From: an uncultured Eubacteriales bacterium
GTDB lineage: Bacteria; Bacillota; Clostridia; Oscillospirales; Butyricicoccaceae
DNA: 62,502 bases
Assembly: GCA_910586105.1 (NCBI GenBank)
Contig: CAJUGU010000004.1
Location: forward strand, 1 to 62,502
Direction: 5' to 3'
Of the stretch, positions 8,387 through 17,787 are shown piece after piece (position 1 is the first letter of the stretch; each line of letters begins with the position of its first letter). Below the pieces are notes generated by a model. The model was not told where the DNA came from, made no database searches, and was given only the letters and a program-made list of their open reading frames with translations. The translations under genes and the position numbers were made by a program.

Positions 8387-9880
8387 ATGATCGATTCTGC
8401 GGTTTCCCGGCTGGTAGCCTATGCCCTTCAGACCGGCCTGATTGACGAATGTGAACAGATGTGGGCGACCAATACCATTTTGGATGTCCTCAAACTCGAC
8501 AGCTATACCGATCCGGGCGAGATACACGGCCCCGTTGAACTGGCCCCCGTGCTGGAAGAGCTGCTCGACGACGCGCACGCCCGCGGCGTGCTGGCCGAAA
8601 ATTCGGTCGTTTACCGTGACCTGTTCGACACGGAGATTATGGGACGCCTGACCCCGCGCCCCGCGCAGGTGATTGCCCGGTTCCTCGACCTGTACAAGAA
8701 CGATTCCCCGCGCGCCGCTACCGATTGGTATTACCGGTTCAGCCAGGATACCAACTATATCCGGCGCGACCGGATCGCAAAGGATATGCAGTGGAAGGCG
8801 GCGACGCCTTACGGCGAGCTCGATATTACGATCAACCTTTCCAAGCCCGAAAAGGATCCGAAAGCGATCGCCGCCGCGAAAAATCTTCCGGCCTCGAATT
8901 ATCCGCGCTGCCTGCTCTGCTATGAGAACGAGGGCTACGCCGGACGCGTCAACCATCCCGCCCGGCAAAACCACCGCGTGGTGCCGGTGACCATCAACGG
9001 CAGCCCCTGGTACCTGCAATATTCGCCCTATGTGTATTATAATGAACACTGCATCGTGTTCAATTCCGAGCATACCCCCATGAAGATCGACCGCTCCTGC
9101 TTTCGGAAGCTGCTCGATTTCGTAACCCAGTTCCCGCATTATTTCGTGGGTTCCAACGCCGATCTGCCCATCGTCGGCGGCTCGATTCTGGCGCACGACC
9201 ATTTCCAGGGCGGGCATTATACCTTCGCAATGGAACGCGCGCCGGTTGAAACGCCCTTGACCTTCAAGGGCTTCGAAGATGTCGCGGCGGGCATCGTGAA
9301 ATGGCCGATGTCAGTCATCCGGCTGCGCTCGGAGGATACCGAACGGCTGGTCGACCTTGCCGATCGGATCCTTGCAAAATGGCGCGGTTATTCGGACGAA
9401 GCCGCTTTCATCTTCGCCGAGACCGACGGCGAACCGCATAATACGATCACCCCCATCGCCCGCAAACGCGACGGGAAGTTTGAACTGGATCTTGTGCTCC
9501 GAAACAACATTACGACCGAAGAACACCCGCTCGGCGTGTATCATCCCCACGCGGAACTGCATCATATCAAAAAGGAAAATATCGGCTTGATTGAGGTCAT
9601 GGGCCTTGCCGTCCTCCCGGCGCGGCTCAAGGAAGAACTCGCCGTACTCGCGGATAAGCTCGCCGCCGGGGACGACCTCCGCGCGGATGAACGCACCGCA
9701 AAGCACGCCGATTGGGCCGAGCAGTTCGCCAAGGGCTATGATATCACGGCGGAAAATGCGTTTGAGATCCTGCAAAAGGAAGTTGGGCTGGTCTTTGCGC
9801 AGGTGCTGGAGCACGCCGGCGTTTATAAACGCACCCCGAACGGAAGCGCCGCTTTTCAGCGCTTTGCGGCTTCGGTATAA
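8387..9880 (+). CDS. galT: Galactose-1-phosphate uridylyltransferase, type 2
   Basis: Transfers UMP from UDP-glucose to galactose-1-phosphate. The 497-residue length and the motif ILAHDHFQGGHY (about residue 267) fit the long Firmicutes GalT2 family rather than the 350-residue HPHQ type. HPHAELHHIKKENIGLIE near residue 387 is another conserved block. It overlaps no neighbour and sits 18 bp after galE with GGGGAGG as ribosome site. With galK and galE it completes conversion of galactose to glucose-1-phosphate; no galM is present here. Confidence 0.93.
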   Translation: MIDSAVSRLVAYALQTGLIDECEQMWATNTILDVLKLDSYTDPGEIHGPVELAPVLEELLDDAHARGVLAENSVVYRDLFDTEIMGRLTPRPAQVIARFLDLYKNDSPRAATDWYYRFSQDTNYIRRDRIAKDMQWKAATPYGELDITINLSKPEKDPKAIAAAKNLPASNYPRCLLCYENEGYAGRVNHPARQNHRVVPVTINGSPWYLQYSPYVYYNEHCIVFNSEHTPMKIDRSCFRKLLDFVTQFPHYFVGSNADLPIVGGSILAHDHFQGGHYTFAMERAPVETPLTFKGFEDVAAGIVKWPMSVIRLRSEDTERLVDLADRILAKWRGYSDEAAFIFAETDGEPHNTITPIARKRDGKFELDLVLRNNITTEEHPLGVYHPHAELHHIKKENIGLIEVMGLAVLPARLKEELAVLADKLAAGDDLRADERTAKHADWAEQFAKGYDITAENAFEILQKEVGLVFAQVLEHAGVYKRTPNGSAAFQRFAASV

Positions 9881-10071
9881 AATATCCGGAGCACAGCCTT
9901 TCAGCCGGGGAAAGCCCTGGTGCGCCACCCGGTCAGGAATCGGATTTGGAGCGGGATGTTCGCAGGGCAAGGACGATCACGCAGCCATGCGGAAATCCAG
10001 CCCAAGGACGAGTTTGCTTTCTGGCGGGATGGAACACCAGCGGTTGGCGGGATATTCATTTTAATACGGCA

Positions 10072-10110
10072 AAAGGCGGCGGAACGTTGAATGCGTCCCA
10101 CCGCCTTTTT
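10072..10110. terminator. Bidirectional terminator between galT and glpK
   Basis: AAAGGCGG and CCGCCTTT flank an imperfect inner stem and a TTGAAT loop. TTTTTATT follows on the plus strand and TTTT on the minus strand, so it can end both converging transcripts. Bases 9881-10071 hold no supported gene. Confidence 0.75.
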
Positions 10111-10147
10111 ATTGCATCCACGCTTCCATGGATCAAACCGCGAACCC

Positions 10148-11623
10148 TCATGACTGCGCCCGGCGTATTGCGGCGTGCCAGCCTTCCAGACGGCTTTGCC
10201 GCTCCTCCGTCTCGATTTCCGGCCGGAAAACTGCCGCCGGGATTCGACTGAGCTGTTCCCGATCCTTCCAGAAGCCGACTGCAAGCCCGGCAAGATATGC
10301 CGCGCCAAGGGCGGTCGATTCGACGCTGCCCGGACGGATCACCGCCGTGCCCAGCAGGTCGGCCTGCGTCTGCATCAGGAAATCATTTGCGCTTGCGCCG
10401 CCGTCGACCCGCAGCCCCGCGAGGGGTAAATTAGCGTCGGCGCTCATTGCCGCTACGACGTCGCAGACCTGATAGGCGACCGATTCCAAAGTGGCGCGTA
10501 CCAAATGGCTTTTATTGACCCCACGGGTCAGGCCACAGATCACGCCGCGCGCGTATGGATCCCAATAGGGCGCGCCAAGCCCGGTGAAGGCGGGCACGAC
10601 ATAACAGCCGTTGCTGTCCGGGACGGCCCGGGCAAGCCCTTCCGTCTCGGCGGCGTCGGAGATCAGCCCCAATTCATCCCGCAGCCACTGTACCGCCGCA
10701 CCGGCAGAAAAGATGGAGCCTTCCAGCGCATAGGTCACTTCGCTGCCGCTCCCCCATGCAATGGTCGTGATCAATCCATGGCTGGAGTCGACCGGATGCG
10801 ATCCGGTATTCAGAAGCAGGAAACAGCCGGTGCCGTAGGTGTTTTTGGCTTCGCCCGGTTCAAAGCAGGCTTGTCCGAAAAGCGCCGCCTGCTGGTCGCC
10901 TGCCGCGCCTGCAATCGGGACGGCCCCGCCCAGCAGCTCCGGCATGGTCTCGCCAAAGCTGCCGCTGGATGGGCGCGCCTCCGGCAGCATATTGGCGGGG
11001 ATCCCCAGCAGGGTCAATAGCTCCCCGTCCCAGCAAAGCTCGTGGATGTTATATAGCATCGTGCGGGACGCGTTCGTGTGGTCGGTCGCATGGACTTTGC
11101 CGCCGGTCAGCTTCCAGATCAGCCAGGTGTCTACGGTGCCGAAGAGCAGCCGGCCCGCTTCGGCCTGCTCCCTTGCGCCGGGTACCTGATCCAGGATCCA
11201 TTTGAGTTTGGTGCCGGAGAAGTAGGCGTCAAGCACCAGGCCGGTCTTTCGGCGAATGATGTCCGCGAAGCCGCGTTCACGCAGTTCGTCACAGTATCCC
11301 GCAGTGCGGCGGCACTGCCAGACGATGGCCGGACAAACCGGTTCGCCGGTCTCGCGATCCCAAACGACAACGGTTTCGCGTTGGTTGGTGATGCCGATCG
11401 CCGCGAGGTCGGATGCCTGTAGTCCTGCGTCGGCCATCGCCTGTTTTATCACGGCAAGCTGTGTCTCCCAGATCTCGTTTGCATCATGCTCGACCCAGCC
11501 GGGCTGAGGATAATATTGTGGGAATTCGCGCTGTGCGGAGGCATGGATATTGCCGTCGTGATCGAAAATGATACAGCGGTTGCTTGTCGTGCCTGCGTCG
11601 AGGGCCATAATATATGTTTGCAT
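10148..11623 (-). CDS. glpK: Glycerol kinase
   Basis: Phosphorylates glycerol to glycerol-3-phosphate. It is a FGGY-family kinase of 491 residues, near the standard 495-500. It opens with the ATP-binding LDAGTTSNRCIIFD. The middle carries AGDQQAALFGQ and NTYGTGCFLLLNTG, and the C-terminal half has LRVDGGASANDFLMQ, all glycerol kinase signatures. AAAGGAG precedes the ATG. It stands alone with no glpF or glpD nearby; its stop faces galT across a shared terminator. A TATAAA lies about 40 bp upstream, but I find no matching -35. Confidence 0.93.
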   Translation of the reverse strand: MQTYIMALDAGTTSNRCIIFDHDGNIHASAQREFPQYYPQPGWVEHDANEIWETQLAVIKQAMADAGLQASDLAAIGITNQRETVVVWDRETGEPVCPAIVWQCRRTAGYCDELRERGFADIIRRKTGLVLDAYFSGTKLKWILDQVPGAREQAEAGRLLFGTVDTWLIWKLTGGKVHATDHTNASRTMLYNIHELCWDGELLTLLGIPANMLPEARPSSGSFGETMPELLGGAVPIAGAAGDQQAALFGQACFEPGEAKNTYGTGCFLLLNTGSHPVDSSHGLITTIAWGSGSEVTYALEGSIFSAGAAVQWLRDELGLISDAAETEGLARAVPDSNGCYVVPAFTGLGAPYWDPYARGVICGLTRGVNKSHLVRATLESVAYQVCDVVAAMSADANLPLAGLRVDGGASANDFLMQTQADLLGTAVIRPGSVESTALGAAYLAGLAVGFWKDREQLSRIPAAVFRPEIETEERQSRLEGWHAAIRRAQS

Positions 11624-11825
11624 AGGGTGCTCCTTTCGTTGGATGGATACCTGGGATGGACCGGTTTATATTCCGGATGCGGCAGGGACGTTCCACAGTC
11701 AGGCGAAGGCGGTTTTCCGAAGACGTTCGGATGGGATGCAGGGAAACGCGGCGCTGTACATCAAACGGAAGCCTTGCGCATCCGCCAGTTTTCTCTGGGG
11801 ATGCAGGTTTTGAATCTGGATAACC

Positions 11826-11996
11826 CCCGTCCCGCCCGCAGGCGAGTGGAGATGCGAAGCATCCCGGGGTCTGGGGCGAAAGCCCCGGCGGGGATGCAAG
11901 GGGCGGCGCCCCTTGCCGCCGTCCGCGTAGGACGCCGCTCCGGCGAGGAGCAGGGTTCCAAGGGGCAGCGCCCCTTGGCGCCGTCCGCGAAGGACA
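11826..11996 (-). repeat. GC-rich palindromic repeat, copy after gluQ
   Basis: Read on the minus strand this begins at the gluQ stop: GTCC(T)TCGCGGACGGCGCC, a CCAAGGGG/CCCCTTGG hairpin, a second CGCGGAC core, another AAGGGG/CCCCTT hairpin, a GGGGC/GCCCC hairpin, then the 20-mer CGCCTGCGGGCGGGACGGGG. Same family as 7008-7230 and 20580-20694. The remaining bases of the glpK-gluQ gap (11624-11825) show no gene. Confidence 0.75.
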
Positions 11997-12935
11997 TCAT
12001 GCGTGGAAGACGTTCGGGAGGTGCAGATCGGTCTTTGGTACCTTGTCCCAGTCGAAGCGCGCGATCAGGTCGGCGGCGCGTACCGGCGCAGGGGACGGGG
12101 CAAGCCCCGCCGCAAATGCGAGCGCTCCCACGACCTGCTCCGGGGTGAATCGCTCCCGCAGCAGCCCCAGGTCAAGATCGTCGTCCCGCTTGGATAAGCG
12201 CCGCCCGTCATGGTCGACCAGCAGCGGGATATGGTAATATTGCGGCGGTTGGAAGCCGAACAGACGGTGCAGCCAGATTTGCCGGGCCGTCGATTCCAGC
12301 AGGTCGCGCCCCCGCACAACCTCCGTCACCCCCATCAGCCCGTCGTCGACCGTGACCGCAAGCTGGTAAGCAAAGACCCCGTCCGAACGGCGTAAGATGA
12401 AATCGCCGCATTCGCTGGGGAGGTGTTCGGCGTATGCGCCCTGCACCCCGTCGGTGAAATGGATCGTTTCCTCCGGTACGTGTACCCGCGCCGCCGGGGA
12501 ACGCTGACGGCGTTTTTCAGCAATCGCTTCCGGCGAAAGGTGATAGCAGGTTCCTGCGTATAGTACCCGGCCGTCCGACAGGTGCGGCGCGGATGCCGCG
12601 TGCAGCGCCGCACGGGAACAGAAGCAGGGGTATATTTCCGCCCGCCCGGCAAGGATGGCATAGTATTTTTCATAAACCGGCGTGCGCGCGCTCTGATAAT
12701 ATTCGTCGCCGGAAGCCGCGCCGCCCGCGTCCCAATCCAGCCCCAGCCAGCGCAGGTCGTCCTCGATCAGGTCGGCCAGTTCGCGCGGGCAGCGGTCCGG
12801 GTCAAGGTCTTCGATGCGCAGCAGGAACCGCCCGCCCTTCGCCCTGGCAGACAGCCACGCCAACAGCGCGCAAAGCACGTTGCCAAGATGCATCCGCCCG
12901 CTCGGGGACGGCGCAAAACGTCCACAGGGGATCAT
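11997..12935 (-). CDS. gluQ: Glutamyl-Q tRNA(Asp) synthetase
   Basis: Attaches glutamate to the queuosine base at the wobble position of tRNA(Asp). It is a shortened GluRS catalytic core lacking the anticodon-binding domain; 312 residues is typical. The N-terminus carries the HIGH-like RFAPSPSGRMHLGN. The KMSKS-like loop reads RRLSKRDDD (about residue 243). A zinc site is indicated by YPCFCSR and YAGTCYH. I chose the ATG at 12935 because AAGGAGGG lies 10 nt upstream and the family start follows directly; the frame stays open far upstream without homology. Confidence 0.92.
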   Translation of the reverse strand: MIPCGRFAPSPSGRMHLGNVLCALLAWLSARAKGGRFLLRIEDLDPDRCPRELADLIEDDLRWLGLDWDAGGAASGDEYYQSARTPVYEKYYAILAGRAEIYPCFCSRAALHAASAPHLSDGRVLYAGTCYHLSPEAIAEKRRQRSPAARVHVPEETIHFTDGVQGAYAEHLPSECGDFILRRSDGVFAYQLAVTVDDGLMGVTEVVRGRDLLESTARQIWLHRLFGFQPPQYYHIPLLVDHDGRRLSKRDDDLDLGLLRERFTPEQVVGALAFAAGLAPSPAPVRAADLIARFDWDKVPKTDLHLPNVFHA

Positions 12936-13072
12936 ATAAGGGTTTCCCTCCTTGTATTTTCCTTTGCAGGCGGCGGAAATCCGGGACAGCGTCCCCCTCC
13001 GGCCTTTTCTTTTATTGTAACACACCAGATGGTGAAAATGAAGCCCGAGATCACGCGCCTGCAAAAAAAGCG

Positions 13073-13101
13073 TTGACAGCCGGTGGAAAACGTGGTATGC
13101 T
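13073..13101 (+). promoter_or_regulatory. Promoter of the thi operon
   Basis: TTGACA (13073-13078), 17 bp, TATGCT (13096-13101). Transcription would begin about 10 nt before the TPP aptamer. Confidence 0.75.
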
Positions 13102-13112
13102 GAAACTGCAAA

Positions 13113-13206
13113 ACAGGGGAGCTTGCCGAAAGCAGGCTGAGAGGGGGCGTGACGCGCCCCGACCCGGGAACCTGATTCGGATAATGCCGACGTAGGGAAG
13201 TACAGA
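13113..13206 (+). promoter_or_regulatory. TPP riboswitch aptamer (THI box)
   Basis: Contains the diagnostic blocks in order: GGGGAGC, GCTGAGAGGG, a variable CGTGACGCG arm, CCCGGGAACCTGAT, CGGATAATGCCG and CGTAGGGAAG. Thiamine pyrophosphate binding should favour the downstream terminator hairpin and switch the thi genes off. Confidence 0.96.
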
Positions 13207-13230
13207 CGCCCGCTTTTGCGGGAAGGCGCT

Positions 13231-13260
13231 GGATATACCCGATGCGGTATATCCTTTTTT
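13231..13260 (+). terminator. Riboswitch expression-platform terminator
   Basis: GGATATACC/GGTATATCC, 9 bp with a 6-nt loop, directly followed by TTTTTT. Placed about 25 nt after the aptamer, this is a classic transcription-attenuation platform. Confidence 0.9.
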
Positions 13261-13604
13261 GGTCGTTTGCACGCCGCCGGGGACGCCCGGGAAGCGGAGG
13301 GGGAGCGCCCTACGCTTTGGCAAGTCATCCGAACAGCGAGGGAGCCCGTGTTTCGGGTTGAGAGGGCAAAAGCGATTGCCGACCGGCTTTTTCTGTCCCG
13401 CAGGGAAATCTTTCTGCGCCTGCGGAAGGAAAAAGAACGCGGGTCCGCGCGGGCCTTCCCGCTGTCTGGTCTGAGCGCTCACAGACTGCGGCAGGCTGCG
13501 CGATCCGCTGCCTGCCTTTTCCATGCGCGCCGCCGGGGAACGCTCCCTTTTCGGCGCGCCAAGGGAAAGGAGGAAAAAACGTCTGTCTGTGAGGAGTTTT
13601 GACA
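13261..13604 (+). other. Long untranslated leader between riboswitch terminator and thiW
   Basis: Some 344 GC-rich bases with no frame I can support on either strand. It is unusually long for a riboswitch-controlled leader. It ends in GAGGAG, the thiW ribosome site. Confidence 0.5.
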
Positions 13605-14192
13605 ATGAAAGACAAAGGAATCAGCCGTGAGCTTTTGCTCAAAGAAGTCGTTCTCGCGATGCTGGTGGCGGTAGGGGTCGTGATATCGCCGATCCTCCGC
13701 GTGGAGGGTATGTGCCCCATGGCGCATTTAATTAACATTGTATGCGCGGTGCTGCTGGGGCCGTGGTGGTCGCTGCTGTGCGCGGCGCTGATCGGCGTGA
13801 TCCGGATGCTGTTCCTGGGCATTCCGCCGCTTGCGCTGACCGGCGCAGTATTTGGCGCGGTGCTGTCCGGCATTTTCTACCGTCTGTCGGGCGGTAAAAT
13901 CCTTGCGGCGTGCATCGGCGAAGTGATCGGCACCGGCATCATCGGCGCGACTGTCTCTTACCCGGTCATGACGCTGCTTTGGAATGGTACCGGCGCATAC
14001 AACCACCTGACGCTGTTCTTTTACGTGCCGTCCTTCATCGGCGGTACGCTGATCGGCGGCGCCGTGGCGTTCCTGCTGCTGACAGCGCTCAGCCGCAACG
14101 GGCAGCTTGCGCAAATCCAGAAAAAATTGGGGGCGAAGGTCTATGACCATACAAAAGCTGCTGGAAGCACGGCAGAGCATCCGGTCTCATAA
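13605..14192 (+). CDS. thiW: ECF transporter S component for hydroxyethylthiazole
   Basis: Membrane substrate-capture subunit of an energy-coupling-factor importer; the shared EcfAA'T module is not in this window. The 195 residues hold about five or six hydrophobic segments. The conserved ThiW features are RVEGMCPMAHLINIVCAVLLG near residue 32 and a YPVMTLLWNG segment near residue 120. ATG at 13605 with GAGGAG 8 nt upstream; an in-frame TTG two codons earlier is less well placed. TPP-riboswitch control and the following thiM (thiazole kinase) support thiazole as substrate. Confidence 0.9.
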   Translation: MKDKGISRELLLKEVVLAMLVAVGVVISPILRVEGMCPMAHLINIVCAVLLGPWWSLLCAALIGVIRMLFLGIPPLALTGAVFGAVLSGIFYRLSGGKILAACIGEVIGTGIIGATVSYPVMTLLWNGTGAYNHLTLFFYVPSFIGGTLIGGAVAFLLLTALSRNGQLAQIQKKLGAKVYDHTKAAGSTAEHPVS

Positions 14193-15009
14193 CCCGCTGG
14201 TACACTGCATTACGAATCCCATTTCGATCAATGATTGTGCAAACGCGATTTTAGCGGTCGGCGCGCAGCCGATTATGGCGGAGCATCCGCTTGAAGCGGC
14301 GGCGATCACGCGCAGCGCTTCGGCGCTGCTGGTCAACCTCGGCAACGTGACAGACGCAAGGCTGGAAGCGGCGCGCGTATCCGGCGGGGAAGCGCTGGAA
14401 CACGGCATTCCCTGCGCGCTCGATCTCGTCGGGGTCGGATGCAGCCTTTTACGGCTGCAGTTCGCCCGTAAATTCGTGGGGGACTTCCACCCGTCGGTTA
14501 TCAAAGGCAACCTGACCGAGTTAAAAGCATTTGCCGGAACGCCGTCTCAGGCGGCAGGCGTTGACGCGGCGGCAGGGGATTGCCTGACGCCGGAAAACAC
14601 CCCGCAGATTGCCAACCAGCTTGCCCGTTTATCACGCCGCACCGGCGCGGCCGTACTGGCAACCGGCGCGACCGATCTGGTGACGGACGGCGAACAGGTC
14701 TGGCTGCTGCAAAACGGCGTGCCGCTCCTTTCACGCATTACGGGAACGGGCTGCGTCGCGGGAGCGCTTACAGCGACTTACTTATCCGCGTGCGGCGCCC
14801 TGACAGCAGCAGCGCTTGCGGTCTCCATGCTGGGCATTGCCGGAGAACGGGCGGCGCAGACCGCCCGAGGCGCCGGCAGCTTCCGCACAGCATTGCTGGA
14901 CGAATTGAATACGCTGGACGACGCGTCCTTTGCGGAAGCGCTCCGCTGGCAGCGTCTTTCCGATGTATCATTTCGGAGGGTCCCGCACCCTGCGCTGTCC
15001 GAATTTTAG
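14143..15009 (+). CDS. thiM: Hydroxyethylthiazole kinase
   Basis: Phosphorylates imported 4-methyl-5-(2-hydroxyethyl)thiazole. It is a ribokinase-like fold of 288 residues, with HCITNPISINDCANAILAVG at residues 24-43 and the anion-hole/catalytic RITGTGCVAGALTA near residue 200. The ATG is preceded by GGGGGCGAAGG. The start lies inside thiW, giving a 50-bp overlap and suggesting translational coupling. With thiW and thiE it forms a salvage cassette that recovers the thiazole half of thiamine. Confidence 0.94.
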   Translation: MTIQKLLEARQSIRSHNPLVHCITNPISINDCANAILAVGAQPIMAEHPLEAAAITRSASALLVNLGNVTDARLEAARVSGGEALEHGIPCALDLVGVGCSLLRLQFARKFVGDFHPSVIKGNLTELKAFAGTPSQAAGVDAAAGDCLTPENTPQIANQLARLSRRTGAAVLATGATDLVTDGEQVWLLQNGVPLLSRITGTGCVAGALTATYLSACGALTAAALAVSMLGIAGERAAQTARGAGSFRTALLDELNTLDDASFAEALRWQRLSDVSFRRVPHPALSEF

Positions 15010-15069
15010 GGGGATCGCCGCTTACGGCCTGCGAATGAACGCTTCAACCAACAGGGAGGTACTACACCG

Positions 15070-15699
15070 ATGCATTTTGATTTAACCTTATATCTGGTTA
15101 CCGATTCGACCGGTCTGGAGGAGGACGCCTTCCTCGATAAGGTCGACGCCGCCTGCCGCGGCGGCGTGACCCTGCTCCAACTGCGCGAAAAAGAGCGCGG
15201 CGGCAGGGATTATCTGCATCTCGCCAAACGGGTGCGTGAAATTACGGATCGCTATCACATCCCGCTGCTGATCGACGACCGGATCGATATTGCGTTGGCG
15301 TGCGGCGCGGCCGGGGCTCATGTCGGACAGGAAGACCTCCCGGTCGATGCAGCGCGCCGCCTGCTTGGGCCGGACCGTATCTTAGGCGCAACCGCGAAAA
15401 CCGTCGAACAGGCGCTGCGCGCTAAGGAACAGGGCGCGGATTATCTTGGGGTCGGCGCGATTTACCCGACCACGACGAAAGTCAAAACCGTGCTGACAAA
15501 GGTCGAAACGCTTGCGGAAATTGTACAGGCGGCCGGCCTGCCCGTCGTGGCGATCGGCGGTTTGAACCGTTCGAACTGCGATATCTTAAAGGGCAGCGGC
15601 TTTTCCGGCGTCGCAGCGGTTTCCGCCATCATGAAAGCATACGATCCGGAAACCGCCGCCCGTGACCTGAAAGCAAAGATTCAGGCGCTGCGCGCCTGA
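15070..15699 (+). CDS. thiE: Thiamine phosphate synthase
   Basis: Joins hydroxymethylpyrimidine diphosphate to thiazole phosphate. It is a TIM barrel of 209 residues, with LLQLREKERGGRDY near residue 37, GAHVGQEDLPV near residue 82, GATAKTVEQA, LGVGAIYPTTTK near residue 128 (phosphate/thiazole contact) and VAIGGLN near residue 160. GGGAGGT precedes the ATG. It is third in the riboswitch operon, 60 bp after thiM. No thiD or thiC is nearby, so the pyrimidine half must come from elsewhere. Confidence 0.95.
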   Translation: MHFDLTLYLVTDSTGLEEDAFLDKVDAACRGGVTLLQLREKERGGRDYLHLAKRVREITDRYHIPLLIDDRIDIALACGAAGAHVGQEDLPVDAARRLLGPDRILGATAKTVEQALRAKEQGADYLGVGAIYPTTTKVKTVLTKVETLAEIVQAAGLPVVAIGGLNRSNCDILKGSGFSGVAAVSAIMKAYDPETAARDLKAKIQALRA

Positions 15700-15739
15700 C
15701 TTTGTACGGCAACTCCGACTGCATTCTTTTCACCGTTCG

Positions 15740-15785
15740 AAAAAGCCCCGCCTGTTCAGACCGAGCTGACAGGCGAGGCTTTTTC
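15740..15785. terminator. Bidirectional terminator between thiE and the SLH gene
   Basis: AAAAGCC, one mismatch, CGCCTGT pairs with ACAGGCG, mismatch, GGCTTTT around a 13-nt loop. TTTTT follows on the plus strand and a TTTTT run on the minus strand, so it serves both converging genes. Confidence 0.8.
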
Positions 15786-15828
15786 ATTCCGGCAGTACGC
15801 AGATGATTGGAACCATCCGCAATGCGCT

Positions 15829-17550
15829 TCATTGGCCCAGCGCGCGGTGCAGAAAGGTTACGATCTGTCCGCGGGTACAGGTCATGTTCGGGCTGAAAGA
15901 GGCCGCGTCCGTGCCGCTGGTGATCCCCTGCCCGACTGCCCATGCGACAGCCTCTGCGTATTCCGCATTCGCGGGCACATCTGCAAAATTGCTGCCCTGC
16001 GCAGCCGTCCCGGTAATGCTGGCGAAGGCTGCCGTATCCGGCACGACCAGATACTTGTCCGCAATCACACAGCCGCTGTCCGCGATCGTTTGCGAACTCA
16101 AATAACTTGGCGTATCCCAATCCGAACGATAATGCAGCACGCCGTCTGCATCCATACGGATATCGCCAAATCCATCAATGGTATCCGGGCCTGTTTGTTT
16201 ATACGGATTGCCGCCGCGCACCGTCATATTGCTGTTCGGACGCGCCGTAATAATCGTATAGGTTTGTTCCCGGGTCTCCGCCGGGTGATATACGTCCTCC
16301 ATATCGCTGAACGCATCCTGACAGATCGTCACCGTTCCGGTTTTCGTTGTGACCGCGTCAAATTCAATCGTGACCGTATCCCCGGCGGAATCCTCGCAAG
16401 TAATGCCGTAAGGCGCAAATTGGCTCCCGCCGCCAGCCGCGGAAGGACCCAGCTTCCAAAGATACGTCACAACCATACTACGGGTGCAGGGCGCATTCGG
16501 GTTCAACCAGCTGCCGGATACCAGCCCCTCTCCAGCCGCCCAAACCGCCGCTTTATCATAATAATCACCGCGCGAAACATCGCGGAACGGATTTCCACTC
16601 ACAGGCTCCGGGGCCCCGTTCGCCTGCCAGAGGAAGGTCAAAATCTGCGCCACCGTGCAGGTCTGATCCGGCGAAAACGTCGTTGCGGTCGTACCGCTGG
16701 TAATTTGGTTTTCCACCGCCCATTTCACCGCGCCGGCATAATATTCCCCGGCGGCTACGTCTGTGAATCCTCCCGCGCCAACGCCTGCCGCCGGTCCATT
16801 CGTCCCCGCACTGGCGGCAGGGGCTGCGTTCGCCTGCGCAGAAAGCAGGTTCCATACGGTTTGATAGGTAGGGTCATGTTGACCGCTCTGCAAGACGTCT
16901 TCCCTATACCAGGACTGCCCGCCCGCCTCAAGGAATGCGTCGCCGACCACGGACGCCCCGCGGTATTTCTGTATCCGGTTTCGGTATTCGTCCCGTGTAA
17001 TGGCTTTGTAACCGCTCCCGCTCGCCTCATGGGAAAAGTCGGTGCTGTTGTTCTCGTCTGCAAGCGAATCGCTCGCCATGCCGGCCGGTTCCTCATTCCA
17101 CCAGGCGGCTAAGCGCTCCCAGCCATCTGCGGAAATATAAGTATCGGTCACGCCATGGTACCCCGGATGCCCGGTCGCTGCAGACGCCCGAATGCAGAGC
17201 GTTCCGCCCAGGGAAATGCAGCTCATTTCGGTTTCCATCCCCGCCTCGCATTCTGCGCTGGTCGTTTTTACGGCAGCTCCCTTTTGAATCTGCCAGATAT
17301 CCACCGTCGCATTATGGTATGCGAAACCGTTCCCATCCGGTTCCGGGGACGAGACTACGATCAGTTCCGGCGATCGGTCGCCATTCATATCCCGCAAGTC
17401 TGCATACAGCACGGTCTGCCGATAAGCTGTCAACTGGTTGGCAAATGCTTTTGCACCCGCAGCGTCCAGGCCGGACGCATCCGCCGCCACCGCCGGAGCC
17501 ATCGCTCCCAGGCAGACAGCCAGCGCAAAAGAAAGCGGTCTTTTTTTCAT
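15829..17550 (-). CDS. Secreted SLH-domain surface protein
   Basis: A 573-residue exported protein, probably held on the cell wall by its SLH domains. Residues 1-23 are a signal peptide ending AVAADA. Residues 45-70 include DMNGDRSPELIVV, an EF-hand/dockerin-like calcium loop of the kind found in FG-GAP-type repeats. SLH-like units lie at about 261-311, 321-368 and 521-572, each with the FxDV...A..WA...G..SG pattern. A roughly 150-residue beta-rich insert splits units 2 and 3. I start it at the ATG preceded by AAAGGAAG. The N-terminal role is unknown. Confidence 0.75.
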   Translation of the reverse strand: MKKRPLSFALAVCLGAMAPAVAADASGLDAAGAKAFANQLTAYRQTVLYADLRDMNGDRSPELIVVSSPEPDGNGFAYHNATVDIWQIQKGAAVKTTSAECEAGMETEMSCISLGGTLCIRASAATGHPGYHGVTDTYISADGWERLAAWWNEEPAGMASDSLADENNSTDFSHEASGSGYKAITRDEYRNRIQKYRGASVVGDAFLEAGGQSWYREDVLQSGQHDPTYQTVWNLLSAQANAAPAASAGTNGPAAGVGAGGFTDVAAGEYYAGAVKWAVENQITSGTTATTFSPDQTCTVAQILTFLWQANGAPEPVSGNPFRDVSRGDYYDKAAVWAAGEGLVSGSWLNPNAPCTRSMVVTYLWKLGPSAAGGGSQFAPYGITCEDSAGDTVTIEFDAVTTKTGTVTICQDAFSDMEDVYHPAETREQTYTIITARPNSNMTVRGGNPYKQTGPDTIDGFGDIRMDADGVLHYRSDWDTPSYLSSQTIADSGCVIADKYLVVPDTAAFASITGTAAQGSNFADVPANAEYAEAVAWAVGQGITSGTDAASFSPNMTCTRGQIVTFLHRALGQ

Positions 17551-17739
17551 CTGTGCTCTTCCTTTCTCGGTCGTTTTCGAATTGGGCGTCCATCTAAAAG
17601 AGATCGGCGCAGGGATGCGCCCCTGATTTGCGTGCGTATGAAACACATATCATCATTTTATCGAATAGTACAATCAATTGCAAGGGATATTGGTAAAGTT
17701 TTCAAAATAAAACGTCCCTGCCTTGCCTTATCCAATTCA

Positions 17740-17781
17740 AAACCAGAACCCGCCATCGGCCAAGCGCTCCGACGGCGGGTT
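17740..17781 (-). terminator. Terminator of the DUF4230 gene
   Basis: AACCCGCCGTCGG pairs with CCGATGGCGGGTT (one G-U) on the minus strand, followed by CTGGTTTT. It lies just after the stop. Confidence 0.7.
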
Positions 17782-17787
17782 TATTTT

